A DNA stretch of 64,000 nucleotides, from the NCBI GenBank assembly GCA_963082975.1, contig OY720350.1, positions 41,223,851 through 41,287,850 of the forward strand, written 5' to 3'. Position numbers and translations under genes: made by a program. Positions 36,816-49,161 of this stretch are shown here, in pieces (the first letter of the stretch is position 1; every line of letters starts with the position of its first letter). The stretch is from Labia minor. Lineage: Eukaryota > Arthropoda > Insecta > Dermaptera > Spongiphoridae. Below the pieces are notes generated by a model that worked only from the letters and a program-made list of their open reading frames with translations, had not been told where the DNA came from and searched no databases.

Positions 36816-37751
36816 ATTTAATCAGTGGCGTACCTAAGGGGGTGTGGAGGGTGCGGTCCGCACCGGGCGGCACTTATCTTGGGGCGGCATTTTTTATATT
36901 TAGTTATCGTTGTAAAAAGCAACTTATTCATTTCATATGTATTTTTTTTCTTTCTTGAATAATAAATGATTATTATGATTATTATAAGTTTACTATTTAA
37001 TTTATATAAATTATGATCAGTGCCGCCCTAACCACAGGGCTAAATGGGATATAGCCCCAGGGCGCAAGCCTTTTGAGGCGGCAATTTTTTATTTGCGATA
37101 TAGTATTTTCTTAGGAAGAAGGGCGCATTATTTTTAGTAGCCCATGGGCGCCGAATTCCTTAAGACGGCCCTGATTATGATTAACTATATGATTTCGAAT
37201 ATTATTCCTCGGTGTATATAAATACATTTTAGTGTAAATTTTGAATTCCAATTCCAAGAACACAGGATAATAATTTTATTTTATTGTATTCATTAAAATT
37301 CGTTGAATTCGTAAACGCATCTTTACGATTTTGTTCAGCAATTTTTCCTAACTAAAATTTTTTGATATCAGTTTATAAATGTCATTTCTTTTGAAAAGTT
37401 TATATGATTACTTCGAAGTGATATACCAATATTTTTTAAATCATCGATTTTTCTTTTGAAAAGCAGGGCCGGCGGAAAAAATATAAATATAAATTTTGAG
37501 AGCATTATACACGATTTTTCTAGTATGAAAGCTAGAAGAGTAAATATTATATAAATATGTTTACGAGTGCATACAAATATGAGTAAAAAAATTTACTCTG
37601 TGTATTAATTAATATTGATTAAATAACTTAATAATTTATTTATGTGCATTAATTTATAAATACCACTATTTGATTGACTTATAATAAAAAGGGCGGCAAA
37701 CTGGAGATCGCCCCGGGCGGCAAAAGTTCTAGGTACGCCACTGTATATAAT
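36815..37751. mobile_element. hAT-type element (CAGTGGCGTACCTA ends), host of a nested hAT insertion
   Basis: The element is 36823-37743, with perfect 14-bp terminal repeats CAGTGGCGTACCTA. The flanks TATTTAAT and TATATAAT form a 7/8 target duplication. The subterminal parts are GC-rich (CACCGGGCGGCAC; GCCCCGGGCGGCA). It shares ends with the 28369 element. No transposase is recognisable. A second hAT element (37018-37173) is inserted in it, and 37467 shows another hAT-like end, CAGGGCCGGCGG. Confidence 0.85.
37010..37181. mobile_element. Nested hAT-type MITE, 156 bp
   Basis: The element 37018-37173 runs from CAGTGCCGCCCTAACC to TTAAGACGGCCCTG and is flanked on both sides by ATTATGAT (37010-37017 and 37174-37181), a perfect 8-bp duplication. 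It lies inside the 36823-37743 element and so is younger than it. Confidence 0.88.
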
Positions 37752-40700
37752 ACAAAGCTGATCCCACCAAATACATAGGAATATCATTTTTTTTCTTAAA
37801 TAGATTAGCAGTCGATGGTGTGTTATCATAAGGAATTCATTTAACCTCTCCCAGTTCATATGAAATACAATTTCTTTCTAGTTCGATCATTCCCAAAAAT
37901 TTTAAATGAAATGAAATGGCTTTTAATGTAACCATTACTTCCAATCTAAGTGCCAAAAACTACTCTCACAACTATCACAGTTTTAAAACTTTTGAAATCA
38001 TTCGACACAACTTTCATAAACATTCTCAACATATACTTCTACAGTTCTACAAGAAATCAAAGTCATTCATCTACAGATTTCTTCAAATTAAAGAATTGAC
38101 TAAAAATTGCCACAAATGATGGTGATTTAGCACACAACTTGACATTTATTTTCTAAAATTATGTGACAATGATATGGATACTTCTACTTTATGTTGTCAC
38201 CAGGTGTCCAATCTTACGATATTATGATATTACACCTAAAGCAATTTCTACTTAACCTTCTTGTGGAGCCATCTTTTGTCAAGCAGCCGAAAATGATTTA
38301 TAATATTTTTATGAACCATTAACAGTTTATCAAATAAATTTTGACTAAACAATTTTTATGATATATTAAACTTTATATTTAGGAATAAAAGAAAAAAAAA
38401 GAAAAAATTAAAAAAAAGAGTGAATAAATATAAAAATAATTGAATTCTTCTACGAGCAGTAATTTCAAGATATTTTCTTATTAACGATATTTTTAAATAT
38501 ATTTAAAAAAATGTTTATTCAATTTAAAATTACATTATATTTCATTATATATTATCAAATTATTAATTATTAATAATTAATTATGGATTATTTTAGAATT
38601 CAAAACAATTTATGTAGCAGAAAAAGATTTTTTAAATTAAACCAGAAACTATTATTTCACTTGTTTTAGGAGAGATGTTTTTGAATTATAAAACCAATCT
38701 ACATAATTCATAGTGAAATACATTTCCTTAACATTGCCAATATGTAACTAAAATTATAAAACAATAGAACTTATCTTCCTTCCAATCACCACCATAGATC
38801 ATCTATGCATTTGGTTAATAGCCAAATATCTAAAAAGCTTTTTGAAGTAATTGGATCTGAAAATGAAAAAGAAACTTTCAAAAGAATATGATTTCTGTTT
38901 CTGTCAATTGGTTACCAAATGGAGTGCTAAAATATGTCTTACAATACGAATGATAAATAGTCGGTTTTGCCAATCTCCTCACTTAATAATAATAATAATT
39001 TATAGCTATTTCTTTGTTTCAAATACATTAAGATATAATTTATTGTGTTATATGCTTCATATATCATATTCTCAAATAGTAAACAGAATCAATTTTTCCT
39101 TCAAGGTTTAAAATATAATTAAAGTAATAATATTTATATATTGTATATTATATGTATATAGAAATAAAAAGTACTGTAGTTTTATGACCTGGAGAATTCA
39201 AAAATACCATTTCATGTTTGTACGATCCTAAAAATTGTAATCCATTAAAACTCAAAAATGGTCTGGTTGATTATTATAATATTACTTCAGAGTATTCTTC
39301 TATATGCCTATTTGAATTTTATCATTTAATCACTTATTTTAAAAAAAAAAAATTGTTATTTGAAATAGAATAATGTAGAAAAAAATACATATAATAATAC
39401 GATTTATGTGATATAATAATATAATAATACTTTTAGTGATAATTTATATTAATTTTATAAGAAAGATGAAAAAAAGTGTTCTGACTAGATTTTTGAAATT
39501 GAAGTGACCCAACTTAGGATTTCAATTATAATATCTATGAATCCAATTACAGGTCTCAGCCGGCAGGAAATATGACAAATTAGAAATTTCTTTTAAATGA
39601 TATGGTCATCTACATAGAATCTTTAAATACTAAAGAACTTATTTTTAAACATTTTTTTTTAATCTGATTAGGTATAATCCTGGTCCTTAGAACCTGACTT
39701 CAAGAAATTGAACCTCGCCAAGTTCATTTAGATTTTAGAATAAATAAATAATTGCATAATAATTATGAGTAAGCTGTCTAAAATGGAGATTCATTCCAAA
39801 GGTCAATAATTATATAAAAAATGATTAGGTAATTCAGTTTGATTTAATTTAATTTTTTATTTAAATTTATATTTATTCTCTCTTAGAAATACAAATCTAT
39901 ATTTTCTATTTTTCCCCAATCACTAAATTAAAAACTATAGAAATAAAAACTTAAAGAATACAAATAAAAATTTACTTTAAAAAATAATTAATTTATATTT
40001 CCTTCAAAAATTTTTTACGTTTTTATTTTTTCTAAAAAAATAATAATTTTCAATATGATTATAAAAATGAAATCCAATTTAATTAAAAACTCTACACATC
40101 AAACTGAAAAAATAAATCGTTTCAGACAATTTTTAAGTATGTGAGATTTTTTTTTGTGAATTTTTAACATATATATATATATATATATTGATTAATAATT
40201 GAAGTATTTAATTTTCATTTACCAAAAATTTTTTTACATCTTTATAGGTTTAATTCATTCATGGTTAATTCTACCTTTAGATTTAAGATATGGAGTTCTA
40301 ACTTCTAATAATTACTTTACTCTAAAAATTTCATTTAGCTATCCTTGTGGGAATTGTGCTCGGAAGTTCATTACCGCCTATCATATCCTTTTATCAAAGT
40401 TAAATATACCTCCTAACAAGAATTATATTAAATAAATTAGAAAGTAGACAAAAGAAATTTTGATTGCAAAAGTTTTAGAATAATTAAAAAAAAATGTAAA
40501 CAATTCATAATTACAAAAAAAAATAAATAAATAAATAAATTAAAATTTATGCTTTAAATAAATAAAATATATTTTACTAAAAAATATACTACTTAATTAA
40601 TATAATTTAAATTTTATAAGTCTGCCTCCCCACCTTCATATTAAAATTAGATTTCCACTCAAGAAATTATTTATTCATTTATATCATTCTATTCTTTTTT

Positions 40701-41650
40701 TTTGTTGTACAAAATACTAACATTAAATTAAATCTTTTTTTTTTGTTCTATTTTCAGGAAGAGAAAAACTGATTATATTTACTTATATAAGCGTCAAGTC
40801 ATTGTAGTAACGAAAAAGTAAAGTTTAGTTAGATACATTATGCTCATCTACAATATATCTATATTGTTAGAAGAAAGTAGAATAGAATGAAATTTGGGAT
40901 TAACAAAATAACAAGAACAACATCAACAACAACGACAACGAATGAAAGATAGGGAGATAGGAAGAGTTAAATAGGCGTCAAAATTTCATCTCTCAAGTTT
41001 GCTTATTCTTCTGCTTCTGCTTTGACCCATAGCCATCATCCATCGACTTTTCTTTTATATATCCAAAGACTTGATTGCTGTATAGCGTGAATGCTGCCCT
41101 TCGTCTAAACGAATTGCTTCTTCCCCCTCCCCTTCTCTAATTCATCTTTTTCCTTTTATATATATATTTTTTATATATATATATATCCTCTTATTTTTTC
41201 TCGTTGCCTCTCATCAGTGAAGCAAGTTGGGTAACAAAAAATAAAATATTAAAAAATAAATAAATAAATATTGAAGTTTTGATCATAAAAAAAGTTATTA
41301 ATCATTGATTACATATGAAAAATGGTAGATATCTTTTTTTTTATTGTTTCTTTTTAAAAGCTATTAAAAGCATCGTTTTATAAAAACAGATTATGAGATT
41401 TTTTTCTTTTTTTATAAATTGTGAAAAAAGATTATCAATATAACGCGTTATACACAATTATTATAATAAAGTTTCAGAGATGAATTTTTTTATTTAGTAC
41501 AGTAGTGTATTTTCTATAAATTATTTTTTTGTCTACAATGCAAATATAAAATATATATATATATATAACAGTCAAATATAATTTTAAAGATTTAAATGTT
41601 AAGATATAAGCAGGTAAAAATCTCAAAAAACCGTTGATTATTTTCTATAT
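37752..41650. other. Intergenic, AT-rich, no gene identified
   Basis: Short open frames at 37916, 38851 and 40199 show no family resemblance. 40900-41130 is a more complex stretch (CAA repeats, then pyrimidine-rich text) that could be an untranslated exon or regulatory DNA, but this is not provable here. Confidence 0.35.
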
Positions 41651-41659
41651 TTTTTTCAT

Positions 41660-42010
41660 TTTTAATATCAACCTAAAGATAGTATTGCGATCACCAAAAT
41701 TTTTGATGTCGAGATTTTAATACGTTTTGAAGGTCCCTGAGTCATTTTCACTAAGGTTAAGAAAAATGTCTCTGAGTGTGTGTTGGAGGGGGGGGGGGGG
41801 TTGAGCTAGAATAATAAAATTGGCATTATTCAAAATTCGAAAGTTTTCTATCAAATTTTGATAAATGTAACTCTTTCGGAAGAGGGTCATTGCCTACCAT
41901 GTTTTCATTTTTTTCCTCTAAACTGACCGTAAAAATAAAGATATATTTTTGATAGCTTTTCACACGATTGTATAAAACTGCTATATATAAAATTAACAAT
42001 TTTCTGTAAT
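41660..42010 (+). repeat. Family B dispersed repeat (copy 2, truncated)
   Basis: Starts AGATAGTATTGCGAT and follows family B through AGCTAGAATAAT and ACTGACCGTAAAAAT to CTGCTATATATA. It contains an uninterrupted G run of about 12 at 41791-41802. The right half is missing and a long TA tract (42063-42121) follows. Confidence 0.75.
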
Positions 42011-42062
42011 CACTAAACCTGAATTTTCTACAAGCTGTGAACTTTGGGCTTCATTTTCTCAA

Positions 42063-42066
42063 TAAT

Positions 42067-42121
<55 letters not shown>
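42063..42121. repeat. (TA)n microsatellite
   Basis: About 59 bp of nearly pure TA. Other TA tracts lie at 1881-1901, 8986-9020, 34363-34381, 46382-46413 and 50140-50161. Confidence 0.9.
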
Positions 42122-42126
<5 letters not shown>

Positions 42127-42162
42127 TATTCCATGGATTTTATAACAAATTTTCGATTAGAA

Positions 42163-42240
42163 CAGTGATTCTCAACCACTGTGCCGCAGCACTTTAGTGT
42201 TCCACGAGATTAAGAGGCTCTTCTTTATTTTCTTTTTTTC
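42163..42240. mobile_element. hAT left-end fragment (CAGTGATTCTCAACC)
   Basis: Starts CAGTGATTCTCAACCACTGT followed by GCCGCAGCAC, the common hAT terminus with the CCGC(G)GCAC motif. The matching right-end type is at 45700-45759, but the flanks are not a target duplication, so they may be two separate fragments. Confidence 0.65.
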
Positions 42241-42282
42241 TAAATTTTTTCAATTTGGTTCTTAAAAAAAAAGGTAAACCGT

Positions 42283-42870
42283 AAGAGATAGTATTGCGAT
42301 GACGAAAATTTTCGATGTTGAGATTTTGATGTTTTTGAAGGTTCCTGAATCATTTTCACTAAGGTTGAGAAAAATGTCTGTCTGTGTGTGTGTATGTATA
42401 TAAACAAGTTTACATAATTAGTTTCCAAAATTATGCAAAAACGGTTTTATTGTGAGCTAGAATAATGAAATTTTTTACATGGGCATTATTCAAAATTCAT
42501 AGTTTTCTATCAACTTTTGAGAAATGTAGCTCAACCGAAAGAGGGTAATTACCTACAACGTTTTGATTTTTTTTTCTTCTAAAGTGTCCGTAAAAATAAA
42601 GATATATGTTTGATAATTTTTCACATGATTAATAATTGTATAAAACTGCTATATATAGAATTTCAGCTTGATTTATTTGCTGAAAGTACCAGAATTAATT
42701 TTTTAACACTGCAAATCTCACGCGCTCAACACGTAACGTGCCATCAACAAAGAGCCCAACAAGCGCTGGTTTAATAAATATTATTTATTAATTTTAATTT
42801 AGAATTTAATTAATTTAATTTAATTTAAATTAATATATGTTATTTAATCCAATTCAAATTTGCGAGATAG
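42283..42870 (+). repeat. Family B dispersed repeat (copy 3)
   Basis: The full family B order is present: AGATAGTATTGCGATGACG, TTTTCACTAAGGTTGAG, GAGCTAGAATAATGAA, GCTGAAAGTACC, then the AT-rich tail and TTTGCGAGATAGTC. The terminal hairpin is replaced by unrelated sequence after 42875. Confidence 0.8.
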
Positions 42871-43975
42871 TCTTGTCTTACATTGATACATATTGTATGT
42901 GTATGTGTCTGTGTAAAATTGTATAAATTATATCGTTATTACTAAAATAATTATTTGCCTTTGAAATAAAAGTAACATTTTTAGATTGAAGATTTAATTT
43001 TCCCTACTATTATATATGAACTTTAATTTTTATATCATCTTTAAACGATTTTTATTTATAAATTAAGTAATTTTATTTAAATTGAGTAATTAAAATACAA
43101 ATAAAAATAATAATAGTGGAATTTATTAATTTTCATTGACAATATTTTTTCTTAATATATTTCTGTTTTTTTTATGTTGAAAAAATGAATAGTGGACTTA
43201 TAAATAGCAAAGAAGAAATATTCAAATATTACCCTAATAATTTAATAAATATCAGATAAGATAAATATCAGAAGATCAAATAATTGTATTGAATTATAGA
43301 ATCAATTTAAAAATTGAAATTATATAGAATATTAGAAATTAAAATAAAAATTTATATATTATAATAATTCTTTGTGTGGGAATTTCTCGATTTAGGATTA
43401 AATTTATATTCATTGTCAAGCAGACATGAACACTCATGGACAGATACAATGATATGAAGGTATTGAATGAGCATACCAAAGAATTTTTTTTTTTATTATA
43501 TATTAAGATATTAGATATTATAGGGGTATATAAGAATCTTGTGATATTCTAAATATATATTTAATATATTTTAAAGAAATATTTTCAATTTATTTTCCAT
43601 CTTAAAATTATTTTCAAAATAATTTTAAATAAATATGTTCAAATTTAATCCATATAACGATATATATTAATATATATTATATTAATATTTTAAAGAATGT
43701 GAATATATTAAAGTAAACAAGGTTTTTGATAAATTATAATTATGAATATTATATTAAATATATATTTATATATAAAATCAATTATTAATAAAATTTAATA
43801 TAAAAATAGTCTAAACATTAAAACATATTCATTGAAGATGATAATATCTTTTTGATAATCATTTTATTTTATTGATATAAAATTTAATATTTTAAATTAT
43901 AACACTTTTATTCAGGATTGTTACAAGATATAGAATTATATTCAATTATAATTTAACGCTTAAGTGGATGAATGG
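42871..43975. other. Intergenic, AT-rich
   Basis: Nothing recognised beyond low-complexity AT sequence. Confidence 0.4.
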
Positions 43976-43979
43976 GACG

Positions 43980-44310
43980 TTATCCCTTCTCTAAGTGTTA
44001 AGTGCCAATAAAAAAATCAGTAAATCATTTCAAACAATTTTATAATGATCTTTGTGTGTAAGTGGAAAGATTGGCATTAATTGGTTACTTAGTATTAGTG
44101 AATTATGATAATTTTAATTGAAAATTCACTTACACTTTCGCTGAAACAGAGCGTCGCCCGCCCGGTGTGCTACGCCATCCGCATTCACACGACAGCGACT
44201 GACTGAATGTTTACTTGGCTAGGAGCCCCTGGTATGTATGCAACCAGCAATACCAGCCACCCAATTTAAACTTAGAATATTTAAATGTTTAAATGTTTAA
44301 AAACAGATTT
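43980..44310 (+). repeat. Family D dispersed repeat with GC-rich core (copy 2)
   Basis: The core at 44150-44275 contains GCGTCGCCCGCCCGG, GCGACTGACTGAATG and TAGGAGCCCCTGGTATGTAT, followed by GCAACCAGCAATAC. The left flank (AAATCAGTAAATCATTT) matches the inverted copy at 49575-49870. Confidence 0.75.
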
Positions 44311-44945
44311 TGCTTATTTTATTATTCAATTTATTAATAATAAATTTAATAAAATATTTAAATAAAAAAAAATAAAATAAAAATAATAATTTGTACTGTG
44401 GGATTTTAAAGTATTATTTTAACAGCCAAATGATGTTAAACCAATGGGAAAACCAACGTAGACAAACTGACAAATTAATATATGAATTTAATAATAAAAA
44501 TAAATTTATAAAGGCCTTGAAGAATGTAGTTTTAATTCAATACTTGCAATTTATTAAAAATAAAACTGTTTTATATAAATAAATAAATTCATAAGAAAAT
44601 TGATCATTATTTTTTTTGCTAATATTTTTAAATATATAAAATACATTTTATTTTTATTTACATTCAATTAGTAAAATTGGTTAAATTTAATTATCAATAT
44701 TGAAAAAAAAATATTTTTCAATTTCTTTGTCGACTAAGTTTGTAATTTTATTTTATTTTTTAAAAACTGTTTTAAAAAGTCAATTTTCAAAATAATCTAA
44801 AATTAAAGTATATTTTGAAAACGCTAACATATTATTACAATTATAATGAAAAAGCAATAATAATAAATATATTAATACGGGAATAGATAACATAATTATT
44901 CAAGTCATTATTAATAATATATAAATAGTTAAACAAATTGCTTTT
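44311..44945. other. Intergenic, AT-rich
   Basis: Nothing recognised. The 63-codon frame at 44391 is Lys/Asn-rich and probably chance. Confidence 0.4.
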
Positions 44946-44949
44946 TACT

Positions 44950-45656
44950 ATCTTACCAGTGATCACAAGATTTTGATCTTTTTATACATTTTGAAGGCCC
45001 CTGACACATTTTCACTAAGATTGAGAAAAATCTCTCTCTCTCTCTCTCTATCTCTTTGTTTGTGTGTTGACAAGATTACGCAAAAACGGTTTGAGCTAGA
45101 ATAATTAAATTTGGTACACGGTCATTATTCAAAATTCGTATTTTTCTATCAACTTATGAGAAATGTAGCTGATTCTGAAGAGGACCATTACCTACCACGT
45201 TTTCATATATTTTTTCCTCTAAACTGACCGTAAAAATTAAGATATAAGTTTGATAGTTTTTCACATGATTAAAAATTGAATAAAACTGCTATAGATATAA
45301 TTTCAGCTTGATCGAATCGCTGAAAGTACCGGAATTAATTTTATCAATATTTTAACATATTGACTGCCAATCATCCCCCAGCACGTGGCGTGGTGTCATC
45401 TACAAAGTATTAATTTTTTAAATTTTTTAATTTTGACTTAAAAATGAAGGTAAAGGTTTTAAATATCAATTTAATATATGTTAATTAATCAATTTAATTC
45501 AATAACAATACTATACTATAAATTTAAATTTTTTAAATTAATTAATTAATTAAAATTCACAAACAATTATACTTAATTTATAATTTAATTAATTAAATTT
45601 AATTTAAATATTTTATATGTTAATTCAAAATTGCGAGATAGTCGAGTGGAGACACT
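44950..45656 (+). repeat. Family B dispersed repeat (copy 4, right end complete)
   Basis: Contains (CT)n at about 45029-45049, GAGCTAGAATAATTAAATTT, CGCTGAAAGTACCGG, an expanded AT-rich tail and the end GCGAGATAGTCGAGTGGAG followed by ACACTCCAG. This gives the same terminal hairpin as copy 1. Confidence 0.8.
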
Positions 45657-45694
45657 CCAGATTTTTTCAATATGGTAAACTTTTACACTTATAT

Positions 45695-45760
45695 TTTTCA
45701 TTGTGTGCCGCCAAATTTTTAAAACGTTAAAAGTGTGCCGCGGTAAAAAAAGGATCACTA
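45695..45760. mobile_element. hAT right-end fragment
   Basis: In reverse it reads AGTGATCCTTTTTTTACCGC, then GGCACACTTTTAACG, a widespread hAT terminus. It directly follows family B copy 4. Confidence 0.6.
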
Positions 45761-45764
45761 GATT

Positions 45765-46376
45765 TTTTTCCTCTATAAATAAAATTGTAGAGGAGGTGGG
45801 TATTTGGAGTGGAGGGGGGTGGATGACTAGGCGTTGGACATGGTTGGGGTGTGGATAAGGAGGGAGATGGATTTCAAACTTTTCAATGATATTCAAATAA
45901 ATACTACTAATTTTTCTTTTGACAATTCAATCAGAAATTTTTTTATACTATAAATTTCGTATCTTTTGTTTTCATATTTTTTCAAAATAAATAAAAAGAA
46001 ATTTTATCGTAATTTGTAATAAAATTTTTAGTATTCATGATGAAAATCATCTAAGTATTCAAAATTTTAATAGTTATTTTAAGAATTATCTACAACAATT
46101 GATTATTTTTATTTTTATTAATAATATTCTTTTTATTTAATTATTTAATTGTCATAAATCTTATTGTTTTTGTTTTACTTTTGTTTTCTAATTCCATTAT
46201 TTAAACAAATAATAGACTGAAATAAAAAATATATTTGTTCTTTCAATTGAAACTGAACTGTTAAAATTGAGTTTACTTTAATAAAACAAACCAGACAAAC
46301 AAATAAAAATAATATATATAAATACAAAAAAAAAAATAAAGATTTTTATTATATTTTAATTTCATTCTTTGAATTG

Positions 46377-46415
<39 letters not shown>

Positions 46416-47255
46416 AGAAGAAAAGTAGGGATGTTCTGGAATTGAGAGCTTAAATTATTCATCTTGACTTCCTCTCCACTTTGAGCTGTAATTAAATCCT
46501 TATGTAATGTTGACATGTAAATTGAAAGTATATTTGATTTATTCCATCTTAATTTACCACTACTGAAATTACAAACTTCTTGTTAACTATTCCTACAGAT
46601 TAGATGGACGACAAAGATACAATAGATTTAATTAGAATTGGGAATTAGATTTGTAAAATGAAATAAAATCGTCATAAAAAATAAGAAAAAAATTATTTTT
46701 AAAATAAATAAATACCTATTTTATTTATTATTCGAATATATTATTATTATAAATATTTATATAAATATTAAATAATAATATCAAATGGTTATTTAACATA
46801 GGATATGTCAAATGAATTGACTTTCTTAATAATAAATGTAATCTCTATTAATATATAATAAATAATTTTATACAAACAATGTGGTCTTTTAATAAAAATT
46901 GCCTTAATTATTATCAAATAACCACAGAAAAGCTTTAATAAATAATATATAATAAATACGTAAATGGTCATGCTCTGTTGAAAGTACCATTTCTCGTTAT
47001 AGTCTAGGTTTTTTTTGTCTAGCCTTTTCTTAATCAAAAAAATATTAATAATTAATTTACATATTGTAATTGTAACACTAAAAATAGTTATTAGTGTAAA
47101 AAAAACATTGTATATATAATTACGACCTTGGAGCCACCATTAGCTGTAAGAAAAAGTAATGTAATCCCTTTTATATGTTATGGGAAAAAACAACAACATA
47201 AAATTGTATCTTTTGGCTAATAAACGTACTTTTTAAACTTGAAAAAAAACTTGAA
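45765..47255. other. Intergenic, nothing firm
   Basis: The 103-codon minus-strand frame at 45585-45896 is explained by the overlapping repeats and G-rich text. TA tract at 46382-46413. No gene recognised. Confidence 0.4.
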
Positions 47256-47262
47256 CTTGCAC

Positions 47263-47350
47263 CAGTTCTCTTCTGCTCACTGAAGTTATGCAACACCGGG
47301 CGTGGTTAGTACTTGGATGGGGTATCCACTTGGGAACTCGTCCTGTGTTA
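47263..47350 (+). repeat. 5S rRNA-derived segment (SINE3-like head or 5S pseudogene)
   Basis: It follows metazoan 5S rRNA from about nucleotide 36 on: CTCACTGAAGTTATGCAAC (box A region) and GGGCGTGGTTAGTACTTGG followed by ATGGGGTATCCACTTGGGAA (IE and box C region). The first third of 5S is missing and there are several substitutions (GTTATGC for GTTAAGC, GGGGTATCC for GGGTGACC), so it is not a functional 5S gene. The sequence passes straight into family A. Confidence 0.85.
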
Positions 47351-47985
47351 CATTTTTACCGACCGACGATAGTAAGGAAGGTATTGTTTTCACACCAAAT
47401 TTCACATGTGGAGATTTTTACATATCTCCACGAATCATGCATTTTCTTAACAGAAAAAAGTATTTTTAGCATGTCTGTCCGTCCGTCCTTCCGTATAGAT
47501 GTGTACAGCCTGAACGGCTCAACGGATTTTGATAAAATTTGGTATTTACTTAATGCATCAGTGGGATGAATTGATCAACTTTTGGTGCAAATCCGGAAAC
47601 CGGAAGTGGTAGTATTAGCGATCGACGATAGGAAGGGAAGGGTTATTTTCACACCAAATTTCACATGAGATTTTATACATATCACCACGAATCACTTTGT
47701 ATTGGTTTTATCCTCGAGAAAAATCATATTTATTAGTTTTTTCTTGATTTAAAATTATATGACGTCTTCCAGTCATTCATGACGTCACAGCCTGGTCTTG
47801 CATATATATTATAAATAAAATAAAATTAAAAATGTTTGTATTTATTATTTATGTATGCCTATCTGTTTTTATTACATTAATAGATATATTAAAATTATTT
47901 GAAATTGTTTCTGTAGCTGGAAATTAATTTACTTCAAACCGTCGGTCGGTTCGGACCTGGCCACAGGTCAACTTATTTTTATATG
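47351..47985 (+). repeat. Family A dispersed repeat, longest copy, with internal duplication
   Basis: It begins right after the 5S-like segment. The block CACACCAAATTTCACATG occurs twice (about 47390 and 47650), each time followed by similar text, so a segment of about 250 bp is duplicated or the unit is present one and a half times. TGACGTCA lies at 47780-47787 and a mutated partner at 47760-47767. The end is GACCTGGCCACAGGTCAACT. Between the two halves lies TCCGTCCGTCCTTCCG and CTGAACGGCTCAACGG. Confidence 0.8.
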
Positions 47986-48519
47986 TATTAAATATATTAT
48001 TATTATTAACATACAGGCAATTCAATAATCTGAATACCAAACGTATACGTAATTTATCAATATACAATTTTTTGAGTGTAATAATATTAGATAGATAAAT
48101 AAAATTCATAAATAGACTTTTTGTCAAACACAATGGTTAATACTTAAGTATATTAAGATCATTTATGTTTTTCTTATTTATATTATATAAGGCAAAGTTT
48201 AAGATTGAAAAGAAGGTTTTTATTTAATTATTCAACGTGGACGGAAGGTAAGGAGAAAAATCTTTTATTTTAGATATAATGAATGACACAAAAAGAAATA
48301 TTTTTTTCTTTCTGCACCAGTATTCGATCATTAAAAAATCTATTTTAAAAAAAGTATTAAATCTAATTTATAAACTTTTCTTGAAAGTGACCTGGCAGTG
48401 GTGGTGCATGACTAACTGTTGCTCTTTCCTTAATTTAATTTAAAAAATACCTATTTAATAATAATTGTCATTTATATAAATACGCCCCCTGTACCCCCGA
48501 GTGGTACATAGGATTTGGT

Positions 48520-48960
48520 TGAAAGTAGTAAAAGGTTTTCATCCATTTTGTTTCAATCAGTATATTACATAAAACATTCATTTCTTATTGTGTGATTATT
48601 TAAAATATATTTTAATTTAATCAGTAAATTAATTATATATATTATTATTATTGTATATGTTATATCTATCTATCTATGTGGCTCAAAGATAGTCGAAAGT
48701 TCTTGGCCGCAACAACCACATTTCTCCAAGTGACCCTATCCTGAGCCCTTGTTCCATCTCTCTTACGTCCCTTTCTATGGGTCCTTGGTTTTCCAAGCGG
48801 ATGTTTTCCAATCGGTCTCCCCACCAATATCTTTTTCCTCTGCCATTCAAGCCACGTGCCCTGCCTATCGCAGCTTTTTCCCTTTTATAATCCTTACTAT
48901 TTCTGAAGATGCAGAGAGGCCATGCAATTTCTTGTTATGCAGTCTCCCCCATTCGCCGGT
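48520..48960 (-). pseudogene. RTE-like LINE ORF2 C-terminal fragment plus 3' UTR
   Basis: On the minus strand, 48960-48677 encodes KDEVTGEWGRLHNKKLHG, VRIIKGKKLR, AGHVA, then in other frames the tail DGTRAQDRVTWRNVVVAAKN, the hallmark C-terminus of insect RTE/CR1-type LINEs (GPKRDEVTGEW..RLRWAGHVARM). Stops and frame changes break it. The GATA tract (48661-48675) and the 3' UTR (48520-48660) follow. Confidence 0.85.
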
Positions 48961-49161
48961 GACCTCATCTTTAAATCTTATGATCGGATAGATAGAATCA
49001 CAAACCTCATTCAATACAAAAGGGGGTGGATGATCTTTTTTACCGCACTGTCATTTAAAGAGAGAAAATATGAAACACTAATTAACTTATTAAATAAAGT
49101 AAATTTTCAAATTTACTTATTCTTAATAATCATCTATACCTACTGGCATAGACTGGTATAG

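Noticed and set aside
40199-40435. 78-codon frame, and a membrane-like peptide (ILVGIVLGSSLPPIISFYQ) in another frame after a TTTCATTTAG acceptor
   Set aside because: I first thought of a transporter exon, but the peptide stops at once, no neighbouring exon fits, and AT-rich DNA gives such runs by chance.
42163-45760. A single 3.6-kb hAT element split by family B insertions
   Set aside because: The two ends are of the same type, but the flanks GATTAGAA and GATTTTTT do not form a target duplication, so joining them is not supported.
45585-45896. 103-codon minus-strand frame rich in Pro and His
   Set aside because: Composed of the family B end, the hAT fragment and a G-rich tract; no homology.
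47263-47350. Functional 5S rRNA gene
   Set aside because: The first third is missing and the promoter boxes carry substitutions.
47288-47569. 93-codon frame
   Set aside because: It lies over the 5S-derived segment and family A; the peptide is an accident of RNA-derived sequence.
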